Positions 18,802 through 27,821 of a DNA stretch of 64,000 bases are shown here, piece after piece. Where the stretch lies: contig JAHYIV010000002.1 in the NCBI GenBank assembly GCA_019429465.1, forward strand, positions 1-64,000, given 5' to 3'. The notes under the pieces are model-generated. The model was not told the DNA's origin and did not search any database. It saw only the letters and a list, made by a program, of their open reading frames with translations. The stretch comes from Desulfoarculaceae bacterium. Lineage in GTDB: Bacteria; Desulfobacterota; Desulfobulbia; Desulfobulbales; Desulfocapsaceae. The translations under genes were made by a program, and so were the position numbers. The stretch's first letter is position 1. The number at the start of each line of letters is the position of its first letter.

Positions 18802-20399
18802 GCTACACGGACCTCCCCTGGATAATCCAGCACCGGGAAGACCGGTGCACCTTGTGCGGACGTTGCACCGCAGTCTGTCCGAAAGAAGCAATTTATCTGG
18901 CCTACCGGCGGCAGAGGATGCCGAAGCTCGATGTCCTCAAGAAGGCACGCGGCAATGAGTACCGCACCTTTGTCGGCATCCGCCAGAAGACCAGCATGGC
19001 CAATGCCTGTATCGGTTGCTCCATGTGCGCCATGGTCTGCCCCAATGAGGCGATCATGCCGGTGCCCAACACCAATGAACACCGCACCCTCTTCTTCCAC
19101 AACCAGAAGGGGCAGCCACAGACCCGCGGCGGCCGGAGAAATATCAGCGGTCCGAATCTGCTTGACCGGATCATGTTTGACCGCATCTCCATGCTCACCG
19201 ACCCGGCACTCGACGCCGGACGCCATGAGTTCAATCTGACCACCACCCTCGGCCGGGTCCTTTCTCCGGAAGAATTTCTCAAACGCACGGCCGGGGGCGG
19301 CTGGATTCCCCCGACCCGCGAGATCTTCCCCTTTGTCATCGGCTCCATGTCCTTCGGCGCCCTGTCTCCCAACATGTGGCTCGGCCTGCTCCAGGGCGTG
19401 GCCTACTGCAACGAGGTGCTGGGGATTCCGGTGGTCATGTGCACCGGCGAAGGCGGCTGTCCGCCCTGGATCCTGAAAAGCCCCTATCTCAAATACATCG
19501 TCCTCCAGATCGCCTCCGGTTATTTCGGCTGGGATGAGATCATCCGCGCCATCCCCGAGATGCAGTGCGATCCGGCGGCCATCGAGATCAAATACGGCCA
19601 GGGAGCAAAACCAGGCGACGGCGGCCTGCTCATGTGGTTCAAGGTCTCCAAGCTGATCGCCCGTCTGCGCGGGGTGCCGGAGGGTGTCGACCTGCCTTCG
19701 CCACCGGTGCACCAGACCCTCTACTCGATCGAGGAGAGCGTCATGAAGATGATCCAGACCATGTCCACCGCCTTTGGCCACAAGGTCCCGGTCTATCCCA
19801 AGATCTCGGCCTCGACCTCGGCCAAGTCGGTGCTCAACAATCTGGTGCGCAACCCCTATGCCGGAGGACTGCTCATCGACGGTATCGACGGCGGTACCGG
19901 TGCGGCCTACAACGTCTCCATGGACGCCACCGGCCATCCCATCGCCTCCAGTGTCCGCGAGTGTTATCTTGATCTTGTGGCCCAGGGCAAGCAGAACGAG
20001 ATCCCCATCTTTGCGGCCGGCGGTATCGGCAAAAACGGCAATGTGACCCAGAACGGCATGGCCCTGATCATGCTGGGCGCCTCCGGGGTCCATATCGGCA
20101 AATATATCATGCAGGCGGCGGCCGGCTGTCTGGGCAACGAGAAGAACCGCTGCAACGTCTGCAACCTCGGCATCTGCCCCAAGGGCATCACCAGCCAGAA
20201 CCCGAAACTGTACCGCCGTCTCGATCCTGATCTGGTGGCCGAACGGGTGAGCGAGGTGTTCATGTCCATCAGCACCGAGATGAAAAAGATTATGGCGCCG
20301 CTTGGCCGCTGCCAGAGTCTGCCTGTCGGCATGTCCGACGCCCTCGGCATCAGCGACAAGGACGCTGCGGAGAGGCTGGGGATCAGATACGTCTGCTAA
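18759..20399 (+). CDS. gltB: Glutamate synthase FMN/iron-sulfur subunit
   Basis: A 546-aa central catalytic subunit. An N-terminal two-cluster ferredoxin domain (CTLCGRCTAVCP near 31-42, CIGCSMCAMVCP near 85-96) precedes the FMN-binding TIM-barrel synthase domain (FPFVIGSMSFGALS, GGTGAAYNVS, AAGGIGKNG). The 3Fe-4S-type loop CNVCNLGICPKG lies near 464-475. The barrel makes glutamate from 2-oxoglutarate plus ammonia. In ferredoxin-fronted enzymes electrons may come from ferredoxin as well as from the GltD-like part. It starts inside the previous gene and ends about 90 bp before the next. Confidence 0.92.
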   Translation: MVSARSVSVGPSSLSYTDLPWIIQHREDRCTLCGRCTAVCPKEAIYLAYRRQRMPKLDVLKKARGNEYRTFVGIRQKTSMANACIGCSMCAMVCPNEAIMPVPNTNEHRTLFFHNQKGQPQTRGGRRNISGPNLLDRIMFDRISMLTDPALDAGRHEFNLTTTLGRVLSPEEFLKRTAGGGWIPPTREIFPFVIGSMSFGALSPNMWLGLLQGVAYCNEVLGIPVVMCTGEGGCPPWILKSPYLKYIVLQIASGYFGWDEIIRAIPEMQCDPAAIEIKYGQGAKPGDGGLLMWFKVSKLIARLRGVPEGVDLPSPPVHQTLYSIEESVMKMIQTMSTAFGHKVPVYPKISASTSAKSVLNNLVRNPYAGGLLIDGIDGGTGAAYNVSMDATGHPIASSVRECYLDLVAQGKQNEIPIFAAGGIGKNGNVTQNGMALIMLGASGVHIGKYIMQAAAGCLGNEKNRCNVCNLGICPKGITSQNPKLYRRLDPDLVAERVSEVFMSISTEMKKIMAPLGRCQSLPVGMSDALGISDKDAAERLGIRYVC

Positions 20400-20486
20400 C
20401 GGAAGAAGTGTTGCAAGGATGCCCTTGCCACAAACAGCTTCTACCGCCAATAACTTATTATTAAATCTGATTTTGAGGTGTTTTCA

Positions 20487-22853
20487 GTGGGTACGATTGT
20501 TGTAAAAGGTCTTGACGATAAGGGCCACCGCATCAGTTCCATGGTTTTTGAAGTCCTGGTGCGGGAGGCCGCTGACAAGACAAACCATCTCAGCCTGGAG
20601 ACCTTTGGCCAGCATAATATCGGCATTCGCCTCCAGCGCCCCGATGGCCTGACCATCGAGACCACCGGCCCTGCCGGTCAGCGTCTGGGCTGCATGGGCA
20701 TGCCCGGCACCTCCATCATCTGTCACGGCGCAGCCTCGGATGACGTGGGCTACCTTAATATCGGGGCCGAGATCACAGTTCTGGGGGATGCCACCAACGG
20801 GGTGTGCAGCGCCATGGCCAACGGCAAGGTGTACATCCGGGGCTCCATCGGCGCCCGCGGTCTGACCATGACCAAATGGAACCCCGAATACCAGCGACCG
20901 GAGCTGTGGGTGCTCGGTTCCACCGGCGACTCCTTTGCCGAGTTCAACTGCGGCGGTATCGCCGTGGTCTGCGGCGTTGATGCCAAGAATCCAGCCAATG
21001 TCCTGGGCTACAGACCCTGCGTCGGCATGGTTGGCGGCACCATCTATTTCCGCGGCCCGATCGACGGCTCCTACTCCAAGACCAATGCCCGCCTTACCCG
21101 GCCGACCGATGAGCAGTGGCTGTGGCTCATGGATGGAATAGGCAAGTATCTGGAAAAAATCGGCCGCACCGACCTGCTGCCCACCCTTTCCGTGCGCGAT
21201 GAATGGCAGATGTTCCTGACCGTCACCCCCCAGGAGCGGGCCCTGATGTTCTCCGGCCCCATGCCCATGGCTGAATTCCGCAACAAGCACTGGAACAAGG
21301 CCTTCGGCGGCGGCGATCCCCTGCGCGATCTGGCCCCCGGTCTTGACCGCAGCCCTATCGAGGCGGTACCCACCGGTGATCTGCGCCGCAAAAAACCCTT
21401 CTGGGCCAACCGCGAATCGGCAGCCCCCTGCACCTATTACTGCCCGGTCCACATCCCCACCGTCGATCGTCTGCGCCTTATCCGCGAAGGCAAGATCGAT
21501 GAGGCCTATGAGATGCTCCTGCGCTACACCCCGCTGCCGGCATCGGTCTGCGGGGCAGTATGTCCGAACCTGTGCATGCAGAACTGTTCGCGTGCAGGCG
21601 TTGATGAATCCATTGACGTCCAGCTTCTCGGTCGTGCCGTTGCCAATGTACCGGCACCGCCCATGGCGGCGCCCACCGGCCGGAAGGTGGCCATCATCGG
21701 TGGCGGACCGGCAGGCATAAACACCGCCTGGCAACTGGCCCAGGCCGGGGTTGAGGCCCATATCTTTGAACAGGACAAGCAGATTGGCGGTAAGCTGGCC
21801 CAGGTTATCCCCTGGGAGCGGTTGTCCAAGGCCGTCTGGGATCAGGAGATCAAGCGTTTTCTCGATACCCCCAACATTCATGTCCACTTAAATTCAGACA
21901 TGAACAGGGACAAATTTCAGGAACTGCAGAGCAGCTTTGATTATGTGGTGGTGGCAGTCGGCACCCATGAGCCGCGCCGCATCCCCTTTCCCGGCAATGA
22001 ACGGGTTATTCCGGCCCTCCACTTCCTGAAAAATGCCAAAAGTGCAGCCCCTGACAAGGTGGGCAAGGAAGTCGTCATCATCGGCGCCGGCAATGTCGGC
22101 TGCGATGTTGCCTGTGAGGCCTACCGGCTTGGCGCCGAAAAGGTGACGCTGGTTGATATCCAGAAGCCGCTGGCCTTCGGCAAGGAAAAAGAAGCGGCCG
22201 AGGCACTCGGCGCGGTCTTCCGCTGGCCGGTCATGACCCGCGAAGTGACCGATGAGGGTCTGGTCATGGATACCGGCGAGTTGATCCCGGCGCAGACGGT
22301 GATCATCTCCATCGGCGACGTCCCCGCCCTGAAGTTTCTGCCGGAAACCGTTGAGACCGTCACCGTTGGCGGGGCGGCCTGGATCAAGACCCAGGAGTCG
22401 CATCTCACCTCCAACGCCAAGGTGCTGGCCGTCGGCGATGTGGAAAAACCTGGTCTGGCCACCAACGCCCTGGGGGCCGGGAAGACAGCGGCCGAATTCA
22501 TCATTGCCGACTTCAATGGTGTCGAGTGGAAGCCCTTCACCCAACACCCCATCACCCAGCAGGCGCTGACCATCACCCACTATGTGCCGGATGAACATAT
22601 GCGCATCCACACCGAGCAGGCCCAGGCCGAGAGCTGCCTCTCCTGCGCCTCCTGCCGTGACTGCCATCTCTGCGAGACCATCTGTCCCTCCGGGGCCATC
22701 ACCCGGCGGGAGCTGCAATATGGGCATACCAAGGGCTACGAGACAGGGCTTCATGGCGGCTGGGAGTACACCTCGGACGACAAGAAGTGCATTGCCTGCG
22801 GCTTCTGCGCCGACACCTGCCCCTGCGGCATCTGGATGATACGTAGTTTTTAG
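20487..22853 (+). CDS. gltD: Fusion: glutamate synthase GXGXG domain - GltD-like NAD(P)H oxidoreductase - ferredoxin
   Basis: A 788-aa fusion. Residues about 5-220 form the GXGXG beta-helix normally at the C-terminus of the large glutamate synthase subunit (NIGAEITVLGDATNGVC, RGSIGARG). Residues about 305-690 are the GltD-like flavoprotein: N-terminal Cys motifs (CTYYCPVH, CGAVCPNLCMQNC), an FAD site VAIIGGGPAG and an NAD(P) site VVIIGAGNVG. The C-terminus has CLSCASCRDCHLCETICP and CIACGFCADTCP. It feeds electrons to the FMN subunit. I use GTG 20487 because TTGAGGTG sits 6 bases upstream; GTG 20478 is the alternative. Confidence 0.9.
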   Translation: MGTIVVKGLDDKGHRISSMVFEVLVREAADKTNHLSLETFGQHNIGIRLQRPDGLTIETTGPAGQRLGCMGMPGTSIICHGAASDDVGYLNIGAEITVLGDATNGVCSAMANGKVYIRGSIGARGLTMTKWNPEYQRPELWVLGSTGDSFAEFNCGGIAVVCGVDAKNPANVLGYRPCVGMVGGTIYFRGPIDGSYSKTNARLTRPTDEQWLWLMDGIGKYLEKIGRTDLLPTLSVRDEWQMFLTVTPQERALMFSGPMPMAEFRNKHWNKAFGGGDPLRDLAPGLDRSPIEAVPTGDLRRKKPFWANRESAAPCTYYCPVHIPTVDRLRLIREGKIDEAYEMLLRYTPLPASVCGAVCPNLCMQNCSRAGVDESIDVQLLGRAVANVPAPPMAAPTGRKVAIIGGGPAGINTAWQLAQAGVEAHIFEQDKQIGGKLAQVIPWERLSKAVWDQEIKRFLDTPNIHVHLNSDMNRDKFQELQSSFDYVVVAVGTHEPRRIPFPGNERVIPALHFLKNAKSAAPDKVGKEVVIIGAGNVGCDVACEAYRLGAEKVTLVDIQKPLAFGKEKEAAEALGAVFRWPVMTREVTDEGLVMDTGELIPAQTVIISIGDVPALKFLPETVETVTVGGAAWIKTQESHLTSNAKVLAVGDVEKPGLATNALGAGKTAAEFIIADFNGVEWKPFTQHPITQQALTITHYVPDEHMRIHTEQAQAESCLSCASCRDCHLCETICPSGAITRRELQYGHTKGYETGLHGGWEYTSDDKKCIACGFCADTCPCGIWMIRSF

Positions 22854-23105
22854 GTGCCGTTACTGAAAAGAGCAAGGGCCGTTACTTGCTCTTTTCAGTT
22901 TACGGCACCTTATGCCGTTTCCAGCAAACAGCCATCTTTCCCGGATGTTTGCGGGAAACGGCGTCTTGCCGTCTACAACTCCACCTCCTACGTTACTCAC
23001 AAGAGCAAGGGCCGTTACTTGCTCTTTTCAGTTTACGGCACCTTATGCCGCTTCCAGCAAACAGCCATCTTTTCCGGCTGTTTACTGGAAGCGGCATCTT
23101 GGTTA
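22854..23105. repeat. Two tandem copies of a two-hairpin palindromic repeat
   Basis: Copy one (22854-22977) has hairpin A, GTGCCGT...CTGAAAAGAGCAAG with CTTGCTCTTTTCAG...ACGGCAC, then hairpin B, GCCGTTTCC with GGAAACGGC. Copy two (about 22999-23105) repeats both but lacks the outer left arm. Hairpin B carries compensating changes (GCCGCTTCC with GGAAGCGGC), which suggests the structure is selected. The GTTTACGGCACCTTATGCCG stretch recurs at 56836. Copy one starts right at the stop of the glt operon. No protein frame here is believable. Confidence 0.7.
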
Positions 23106-23113
23106 CAGAATAC

Positions 23114-23155
23114 AAAAAAAAGCCCTTCAGAATATGACCCTGAAGGGCTTTTTTT
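23114..23155. terminator. Bidirectional intrinsic terminator
   Basis: AAAAAAAAGCCCTTCAG and CTGAAGGGCTTTTTTT form a 9-10 bp stem with an 8-nt loop, with A- and T-tracts on both sides. It terminates the glt operon on the plus strand and could also stop transcription from the other side. Confidence 0.85.
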
Positions 23156-23306
23156 ATGTCCATCTCACTTTAATCACAGCGAGAAGACGAAGACAGGTCA
23201 TGGGCAGCTCCATCACATAACAAATATTAAATTGTCTCCCATTCCCCCTCCGCCTATTTCGCTCTTGTCAGGTAGCGTTTCCAATGAGCTCCAGAGAGCG
23301 CCCAGG

Positions 23307-23459
23307 TTACAACCCTGCATCCTGACGAATCCGCAGAAATACCGGAAGCTTCGGCAGCCAGGAACGGTAGTGGCCGTAGTATTTAAACGTGATCGTCTCC
23401 CCGACCGAGGGTGGATTGAACCGCTGGGCGACAGTGAAGCCGGTACCGATTCTGAATCT
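23307..23459 (-). pseudogene. C-terminal remnant of an ATP-dependent DNA ligase
   Basis: Fifty codons read RFRIGTGFTVAQRFNPPSVG, then ETITFKYYGHYRSWLPKLPV and FLRIRQDAGL before a stop. This is the C-terminal OB-fold end of ATP-dependent DNA ligases (family pattern RFKIGTGFsDaqRxNPPPvGsTITFKY...FPVFLRvR). A TGA immediately precedes the segment and no adenylation domain is present, so it is debris of a lost gene. Confidence 0.7.
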
Positions 23460-23534
23460 TCAGTCGTTTCAAATCCTTCTCCCAATTTCCATGGGGGGAC
23501 AAATCGTCGATCGACCTTTTAGGTCGAATAAAAG

Positions 23535-23648
23535 TTGATAGTCTCGCAAAAAGTCTAAAATGTCAAATATCGCATTTGTAACCTGCTGAAATTACGAGGG
23601 CGAAATTTGGGGAAAGGCCTGTTTTGGGACTTTTTGCGAGACCATCAA
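23535..23648. repeat. MITE-like element, 114 bp, with 21-bp terminal inverted repeats
   Basis: TTGATAGTCTCGCAAAAAGTC (23535-23555) faces GACTTTTTGCGAGACCATCAA (23628-23648), with one mismatch in 21. There is no coding capacity. It is related by its ends to the next element at 23681. These ends resemble repeats I recall from other Desulfobacterota genomes. Confidence 0.6.
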
Positions 23649-23680
23649 AGTTAAATGGAGAATTGCTACCCTTCTCAAGT

Positions 23681-23839
23681 TTGATGGTTTCGTAAAAACT
23701 CAATTTCTGGGATGGCTAAGTAAAAAGCGTCAAATGCGAGGCGCGCAAATTTCGAGGAATGAGGCGTACTTGAGTACGCCGCAGTGACGAGATAATTTGC
23801 AGCAACGAAGCAGTTGGCGACTTTTTACGACGCCATCAA
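23681..23839. repeat. MITE-like element, 159 bp, with 21-bp terminal inverted repeats
   Basis: TTGATGGTTTCGTAAAAACTC (23681-23701) faces GACTTTTTACGACGCCATCAA (23819-23839), about 18 of 21 matching. An internal palindrome GGCGTACT-TG-AGTACGCC lies near 23764. Its ends share the TTGATGG...CG-AAAAA pattern with the element just upstream, so both belong to one family in direct succession. Confidence 0.6.
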
Positions 23840-23863
23840 GTTTTTGCATTATTTACTTGAGGC

Positions 23864-24919
23864 CTACGCCTGCACATAGATGCCGTGGGCCTTGTTTTTA
23901 ATTTTTCCCTGCAGCTTCAGCCGATGCACGAGGGCGTAAATTTTTGTTTTGTCAAGCCCTGTTTTTGCAGCCAGAATATCGGCATTGACTCCATCCTCTT
24001 GGCCGGCAATGAGAGCAGCGATCTGGTCGATGGGAAGCAGGTCCGCTACAATCCGGCTGGTCATGGTTTTCCTGCCTGCCTGGCGCAGGTTTTGAGAAAC
24101 TGCCTTTGGGGGCCTTTGACCGACCACTTTCTTGTTCGTAACCTTGATGTTCTCGCGATCAAAGGGTGGCGGGGTGTCCAATTCAATGCCGAACAGGGAC
24201 GAGAGGTCATCCTCTTCCAGGACCTTGGCGCATCTTGCTTCGGCCTTTGCCAGGAGCTGCGCCGTCTTGTCCTTAATGGCCCCGGCCACCAGATCGTCAG
24301 TCCGCACGTCGCGCAGGGTAAAGAAGAGGCCAGGGTCTTCATCGATCCTGGCGCCAATGCCATAGAGGGTCGCCGCCACATGTTTGCACATTGAGGCCCA
24401 GTCAGGACAGCTGCATTCGAATGAAATATCCTTTGGCGACGGGAACAGCCCCTTGCCTTCGGTGAGAAAGATTGCACTCAAGTCCTTGGGGAATTTCCCG
24501 GCCAGCAGTTCCTGCAACGATTTCAAGCGACCATCGCACTGCCTCCTGATCACTGTCCATTGGGGACCACCCATGGCCTTGATGCTGATCTCTACCTCAT
24601 AGGGCCTGGACGATGAACCCTGGATAAGCGCCGTCACCTTGCCGGCTGCAATCTGCAGATCAAGCACGGCGCCGTGGCGGACATAGCTGCGTCCCCTGCC
24701 GATCCGATTGCTGTAATCCGCATAGCGTTCCAGGTTCTGATTCCATGACTTGCCCCACCATGTCCTGGCCAGGGCGCTCCCTTCGAGAATAACCGGTTTG
24801 ATCCCCGGCCTCTTCTTTTGCAATTGCTTCAGCTTCTCTGCCGCCTGTGCCTTCTTCTCAGCCACCGGCACATACTCAGGATACTCGGAATATCTGTTTT
24901 TATTACCCCGTTTCCGCAT
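23864..24919 (-). CDS. SWIM zinc-finger protein
   Basis: A 351-aa cytoplasmic protein. The SWIM signature CxCxnCxH appears as ECSCPDWASMCKHVAA near residue 168. The N-terminus has TWWGKSWNQNLERYADY, typical of the SWIM proteins that pair with SNF2 helicases. The C-terminal 60 residues look like a winged helix (DGVNADILAAKTGLDKTKIYALVHRL), perhaps for DNA binding. Start ATG 24919 is preceded by AGAGGAAG. The SNF2 helicase gene lies 120 bp upstream on the same strand. The pair likely acts together on chromatin or DNA repair; the exact role is unknown. Confidence 0.88.
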   Translation of the reverse strand: MRKRGNKNRYSEYPEYVPVAEKKAQAAEKLKQLQKKRPGIKPVILEGSALARTWWGKSWNQNLERYADYSNRIGRGRSYVRHGAVLDLQIAAGKVTALIQGSSSRPYEVEISIKAMGGPQWTVIRRQCDGRLKSLQELLAGKFPKDLSAIFLTEGKGLFPSPKDISFECSCPDWASMCKHVAATLYGIGARIDEDPGLFFTLRDVRTDDLVAGAIKDKTAQLLAKAEARCAKVLEEDDLSSLFGIELDTPPPFDRENIKVTNKKVVGQRPPKAVSQNLRQAGRKTMTSRIVADLLPIDQIAALIAGQEDGVNADILAAKTGLDKTKIYALVHRLKLQGKIKNKAHGIYVQA

Positions 24920-25040
24920 ATCTTCCTCTCTGCGCTTATAATGAGTTTAAGGTAAGCCGTTGTTCAAAAATAACTCCTACGATTCATTGTCATTTACGAT
25001 AAGGGGCCGTAAAGAAATGGCTAAAAGGTATGTGTATTTC

Positions 25041-27755
25041 TTAACGGCCACTAAAGAGACTCAACAGTTCCTCATTGTTCATCTCGGTAATCCAATTCTC
25101 GCCGCTTGGGGCGATGATATCCTGGGACATCCGTGATTTTCGTTCCAGCATGGCATCGATCTTTTCTTCTATGGTCCCCTTGGTCAGAAACTTGTGGACC
25201 ATCACATTTTTTTTCTGGCCGATACGGAAGGCCCGGTCAGTGGCCTGATTTTCCACCGCCGGATTCCACCAGCGGTCAAAATGAATGACATGACTGGCGG
25301 CCGTCAGGTTGAGGCCGACCCCGCCCGCCTTCAAGGATAAGACAAAGAACGGCACATAGTCATGACTTTGAAACCTGGCAACCAGTTCCTTCCGCTTACC
25401 GACCGGTACGCCGCCATGCAGCACCACCCCCTCGCGCTGAAAGATCCCGGCCAGAAAACGACTCAAAGGGCCGGTCATCTCCTGAAATTGGGTGAAGACC
25501 AGGACCTTTTCCCGTTTCTCGTAGATGGTCTCGCAGATCTCCCGCAGGCGCTCGAATTTACCGCTTTCTTTCTCATCGTAGACCTCAAGCCCCAGATACT
25601 GGGAGGGATGATTGCAGAGCTGCTTGAATTTCATCAAGGCGGAGAGGATCAAGCCCTTGCGCTGTATCCCTTCGGCCTCGACCAGCGATTCCTTGATGGA
25701 GTCGATGATCTCCTGGTAGAGAATCGCCTGTTTCTTGCCCAGAAGTGCCCAGGTCTTGACCTCCACCTTGTCGGGAAGATCGGAGATGATTGACTTGTCC
25801 GTCTTCATCCGTCTGAGAATAAAGGGGCTGATCACCCTGCGCAGGCCGGTATATCCGGCCGGGCTGTCGGCGAGTCCCTTGGTGAAGGCGGTGAACTCCT
25901 TGGCCGTGCCCAGTAGGCCGGGATTGACAAAATCGAACAGACTCCAGAGATCGGACATCCGGTTTTCGATGGGGGTGCCGGTCATGATGATCCGGTTGGC
26001 GGCGGTCAACCCCTTGACCGCCTTGGTCTGCTTGGCGCCGGGGTTCTTGATGGCCTGGGCCTCATCCAGAATCACCGCCTGCCACGGATAATCGCCAAGC
26101 CAGTCGTAGCGCTGAACAAGGGCATAGGTGGTGATCACCACATCCAGGCCATCAATTTCCTCTCTCGACAGGGACGGAACGCGCCGGGGCCGGTGAAAGT
26201 CGGGATGGGCAACAAAGAAGAGCAGATCGGGGGCAAAGGCGGTGATCTCGCTGCCCCAGTTTGACAGCAGCGAGGCCGGCATGACCAGGAGCGAGGCCCG
26301 GCCGGGTTGATCCGCCCGCCGGCCCTTCAACACATTGAGAAAGGCCAGGATCTGGACCGTTTTGCCAAGCCCCATGTCATCAGCCAGGCAGGCGCCAAGG
26401 TGCAGGCTGTGCAGAAAGCAGAGCCACTGCAGACCCTGCTGCTGATAGCCGCGCAGCGTGGCCTTAAAGCCTGGACCGGCAGCCACCCCGGCAATCAACT
26501 CGGGATGGTGCAGTTTTTCCATGACCGACTGCAGCCAGTCGCCATGGGAGACCCCGGAGACCGTCGTGGCATCCGCCGCGCCCAGCAACCTGTCGGGGTT
26601 CATGGACAGCCGCATGGCGTCCAGAAAGCTGAGTCCTTCATCCTCGCCCAGCTCCCGGGCCTTTTCATAGGCCGAAAGCGTCTGGCGCAGCTTCTCAGGA
26701 TCGACGGCGATCCATTTGTTTTTGATGAAGGCCAGACCTTCCGACTCCCGCAGCAGCCGGCGCGCCTCCTCCTCCGAGATCTCGGCGTCACCGATCATCA
26801 GTCGGGGCGTAAAATCGAGAAGCGCCGCCATGCCCACCATGGACGGGACCTTCTCGCCTATGCTGATATTGACGCCGATGCGCGCGGCCTGCCCCTTCCA
26901 CCAGTTCGGGATCCGGCAGAGGATGCCGCAATCCTCATAGATCCGGATCTCCTGGAGAAAGGTATAGGCCTCCCTCGTAGACCAGGAGAGCGGCGAAAAC
27001 AATTCACCCGACTCAAGCAGCCCATTGATCAGTTCACTCCGGCTGGCGGCATCGGAGACATTGACGAGGAGTTCCAGCAGTTTTGCATGATCGCCTCTGT
27101 ATTCCTCAAGGGCGTATTTCAGGGGCAGATGCCTCGATTCGCCATCCGCATTCAGGGCAGTGGAATAGGTGGCCAGAAAGGCGAACGGGGCGGCGCCCTT
27201 CCTGTTCTCGACCAGGTGAAAATAGATGCGGCCGACCAGATGAATATCCGGGCTGTAGCCCTTGATGAACTCCTCAACCGTCCCGGCAAAGCTGGCGATT
27301 TTCCGGGCAAAACTCGCATGCAGGAGCTGCCACGCGGAACGAAGCTGCTCTTCCCCCAGATACTCACTGCCGGTCATGGGGGGAATGCGGTCGGTGAGGT
27401 CCCGCACTTCAGCGGCGTCAAGAGGAATACCAATCCGCCCGCGCTGCTGTTCGATTTCCGGGGTCAGTCTCAGCTTTTCGGTGAACAGACTGACGAAGGT
27501 GCGCCAGAAGCCCAGAGAGGGCGAAAGATGGGGGGCCTTCTGACAGAAGCCGAGAGAGAGGAGCCAGTTGTCGGGGTCGGCAGAATAGTGCTCGAATATC
27601 GTATTCTGCAAGAGATCTGTGGCGTTGTTCTGCTTTTCCGACGACTGGGTCCATTCAAGCTGGATGGTGCCATCGGGCATCACAACGGACTCAAGCTCAG
27701 CGTGCGCCATAATTGAGATGGTCCTGTTTTTAGTAAAATCGATCCGGGTCAACAT
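25041..27755 (-). CDS. SNF2-family DEAD/DEAH helicase
   Basis: A 904-aa DNA-dependent ATPase. The helicase core begins near residue 440: Walker A DDMGLGKTVQ, motif II DEAQ, motif III MTGTPIENRMSDLWSLFDF, motif V LKAGGVGLNLTAA and motif VI ATDRAFRIGQ. The N-terminal 400 residues are the long accessory region found in bacterial SNF2 proteins. A second possible start, ATG at 27710 (MAHAELESVV), has AGGA about 11 bases upstream, so the first 15 residues are uncertain. It pairs with the downstream SWIM gene. It probably remodels nucleoprotein or assists repair; no direct evidence of substrate. Confidence 0.92.
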   Translation of the reverse strand: MLTRIDFTKNRTISIMAHAELESVVMPDGTIQLEWTQSSEKQNNATDLLQNTIFEHYSADPDNWLLSLGFCQKAPHLSPSLGFWRTFVSLFTEKLRLTPEIEQQRGRIGIPLDAAEVRDLTDRIPPMTGSEYLGEEQLRSAWQLLHASFARKIASFAGTVEEFIKGYSPDIHLVGRIYFHLVENRKGAAPFAFLATYSTALNADGESRHLPLKYALEEYRGDHAKLLELLVNVSDAASRSELINGLLESGELFSPLSWSTREAYTFLQEIRIYEDCGILCRIPNWWKGQAARIGVNISIGEKVPSMVGMAALLDFTPRLMIGDAEISEEEARRLLRESEGLAFIKNKWIAVDPEKLRQTLSAYEKARELGEDEGLSFLDAMRLSMNPDRLLGAADATTVSGVSHGDWLQSVMEKLHHPELIAGVAAGPGFKATLRGYQQQGLQWLCFLHSLHLGACLADDMGLGKTVQILAFLNVLKGRRADQPGRASLLVMPASLLSNWGSEITAFAPDLLFFVAHPDFHRPRRVPSLSREEIDGLDVVITTYALVQRYDWLGDYPWQAVILDEAQAIKNPGAKQTKAVKGLTAANRIIMTGTPIENRMSDLWSLFDFVNPGLLGTAKEFTAFTKGLADSPAGYTGLRRVISPFILRRMKTDKSIISDLPDKVEVKTWALLGKKQAILYQEIIDSIKESLVEAEGIQRKGLILSALMKFKQLCNHPSQYLGLEVYDEKESGKFERLREICETIYEKREKVLVFTQFQEMTGPLSRFLAGIFQREGVVLHGGVPVGKRKELVARFQSHDYVPFFVLSLKAGGVGLNLTAASHVIHFDRWWNPAVENQATDRAFRIGQKKNVMVHKFLTKGTIEEKIDAMLERKSRMSQDIIAPSGENWITEMNNEELLSLFSGR

Positions 27756-27821
27756 GAGTAAAAAGCGGATGATGCCCTCTTCCGTCCTCTTTCCTGCTCA
27801 TAGTACCGATCTTTGGTGAAT

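Noticed and set aside
18798-20450. A 550-codon open frame on the minus strand under gltB
   Set aside because: It is antisense to an unmistakable FMN/Fe-S glutamate synthase gene. The translation is rich in His, Gly and Asp with no family motifs, as expected for a shadow of GC-rich coding DNA.
22854-23522. A 222-codon frame crossing the tandem hairpins
   Set aside because: It reads through both repeat copies, the terminator and the ligase remnant. The repeated peptide is a by-product of the DNA repeat.
26307-27716. A 469-codon plus-strand frame inside the SNF2 helicase gene
   Set aside because: Antisense shadow: no ribosome site, Gln/Arg/His-rich, and the helicase motifs on the other strand are complete.
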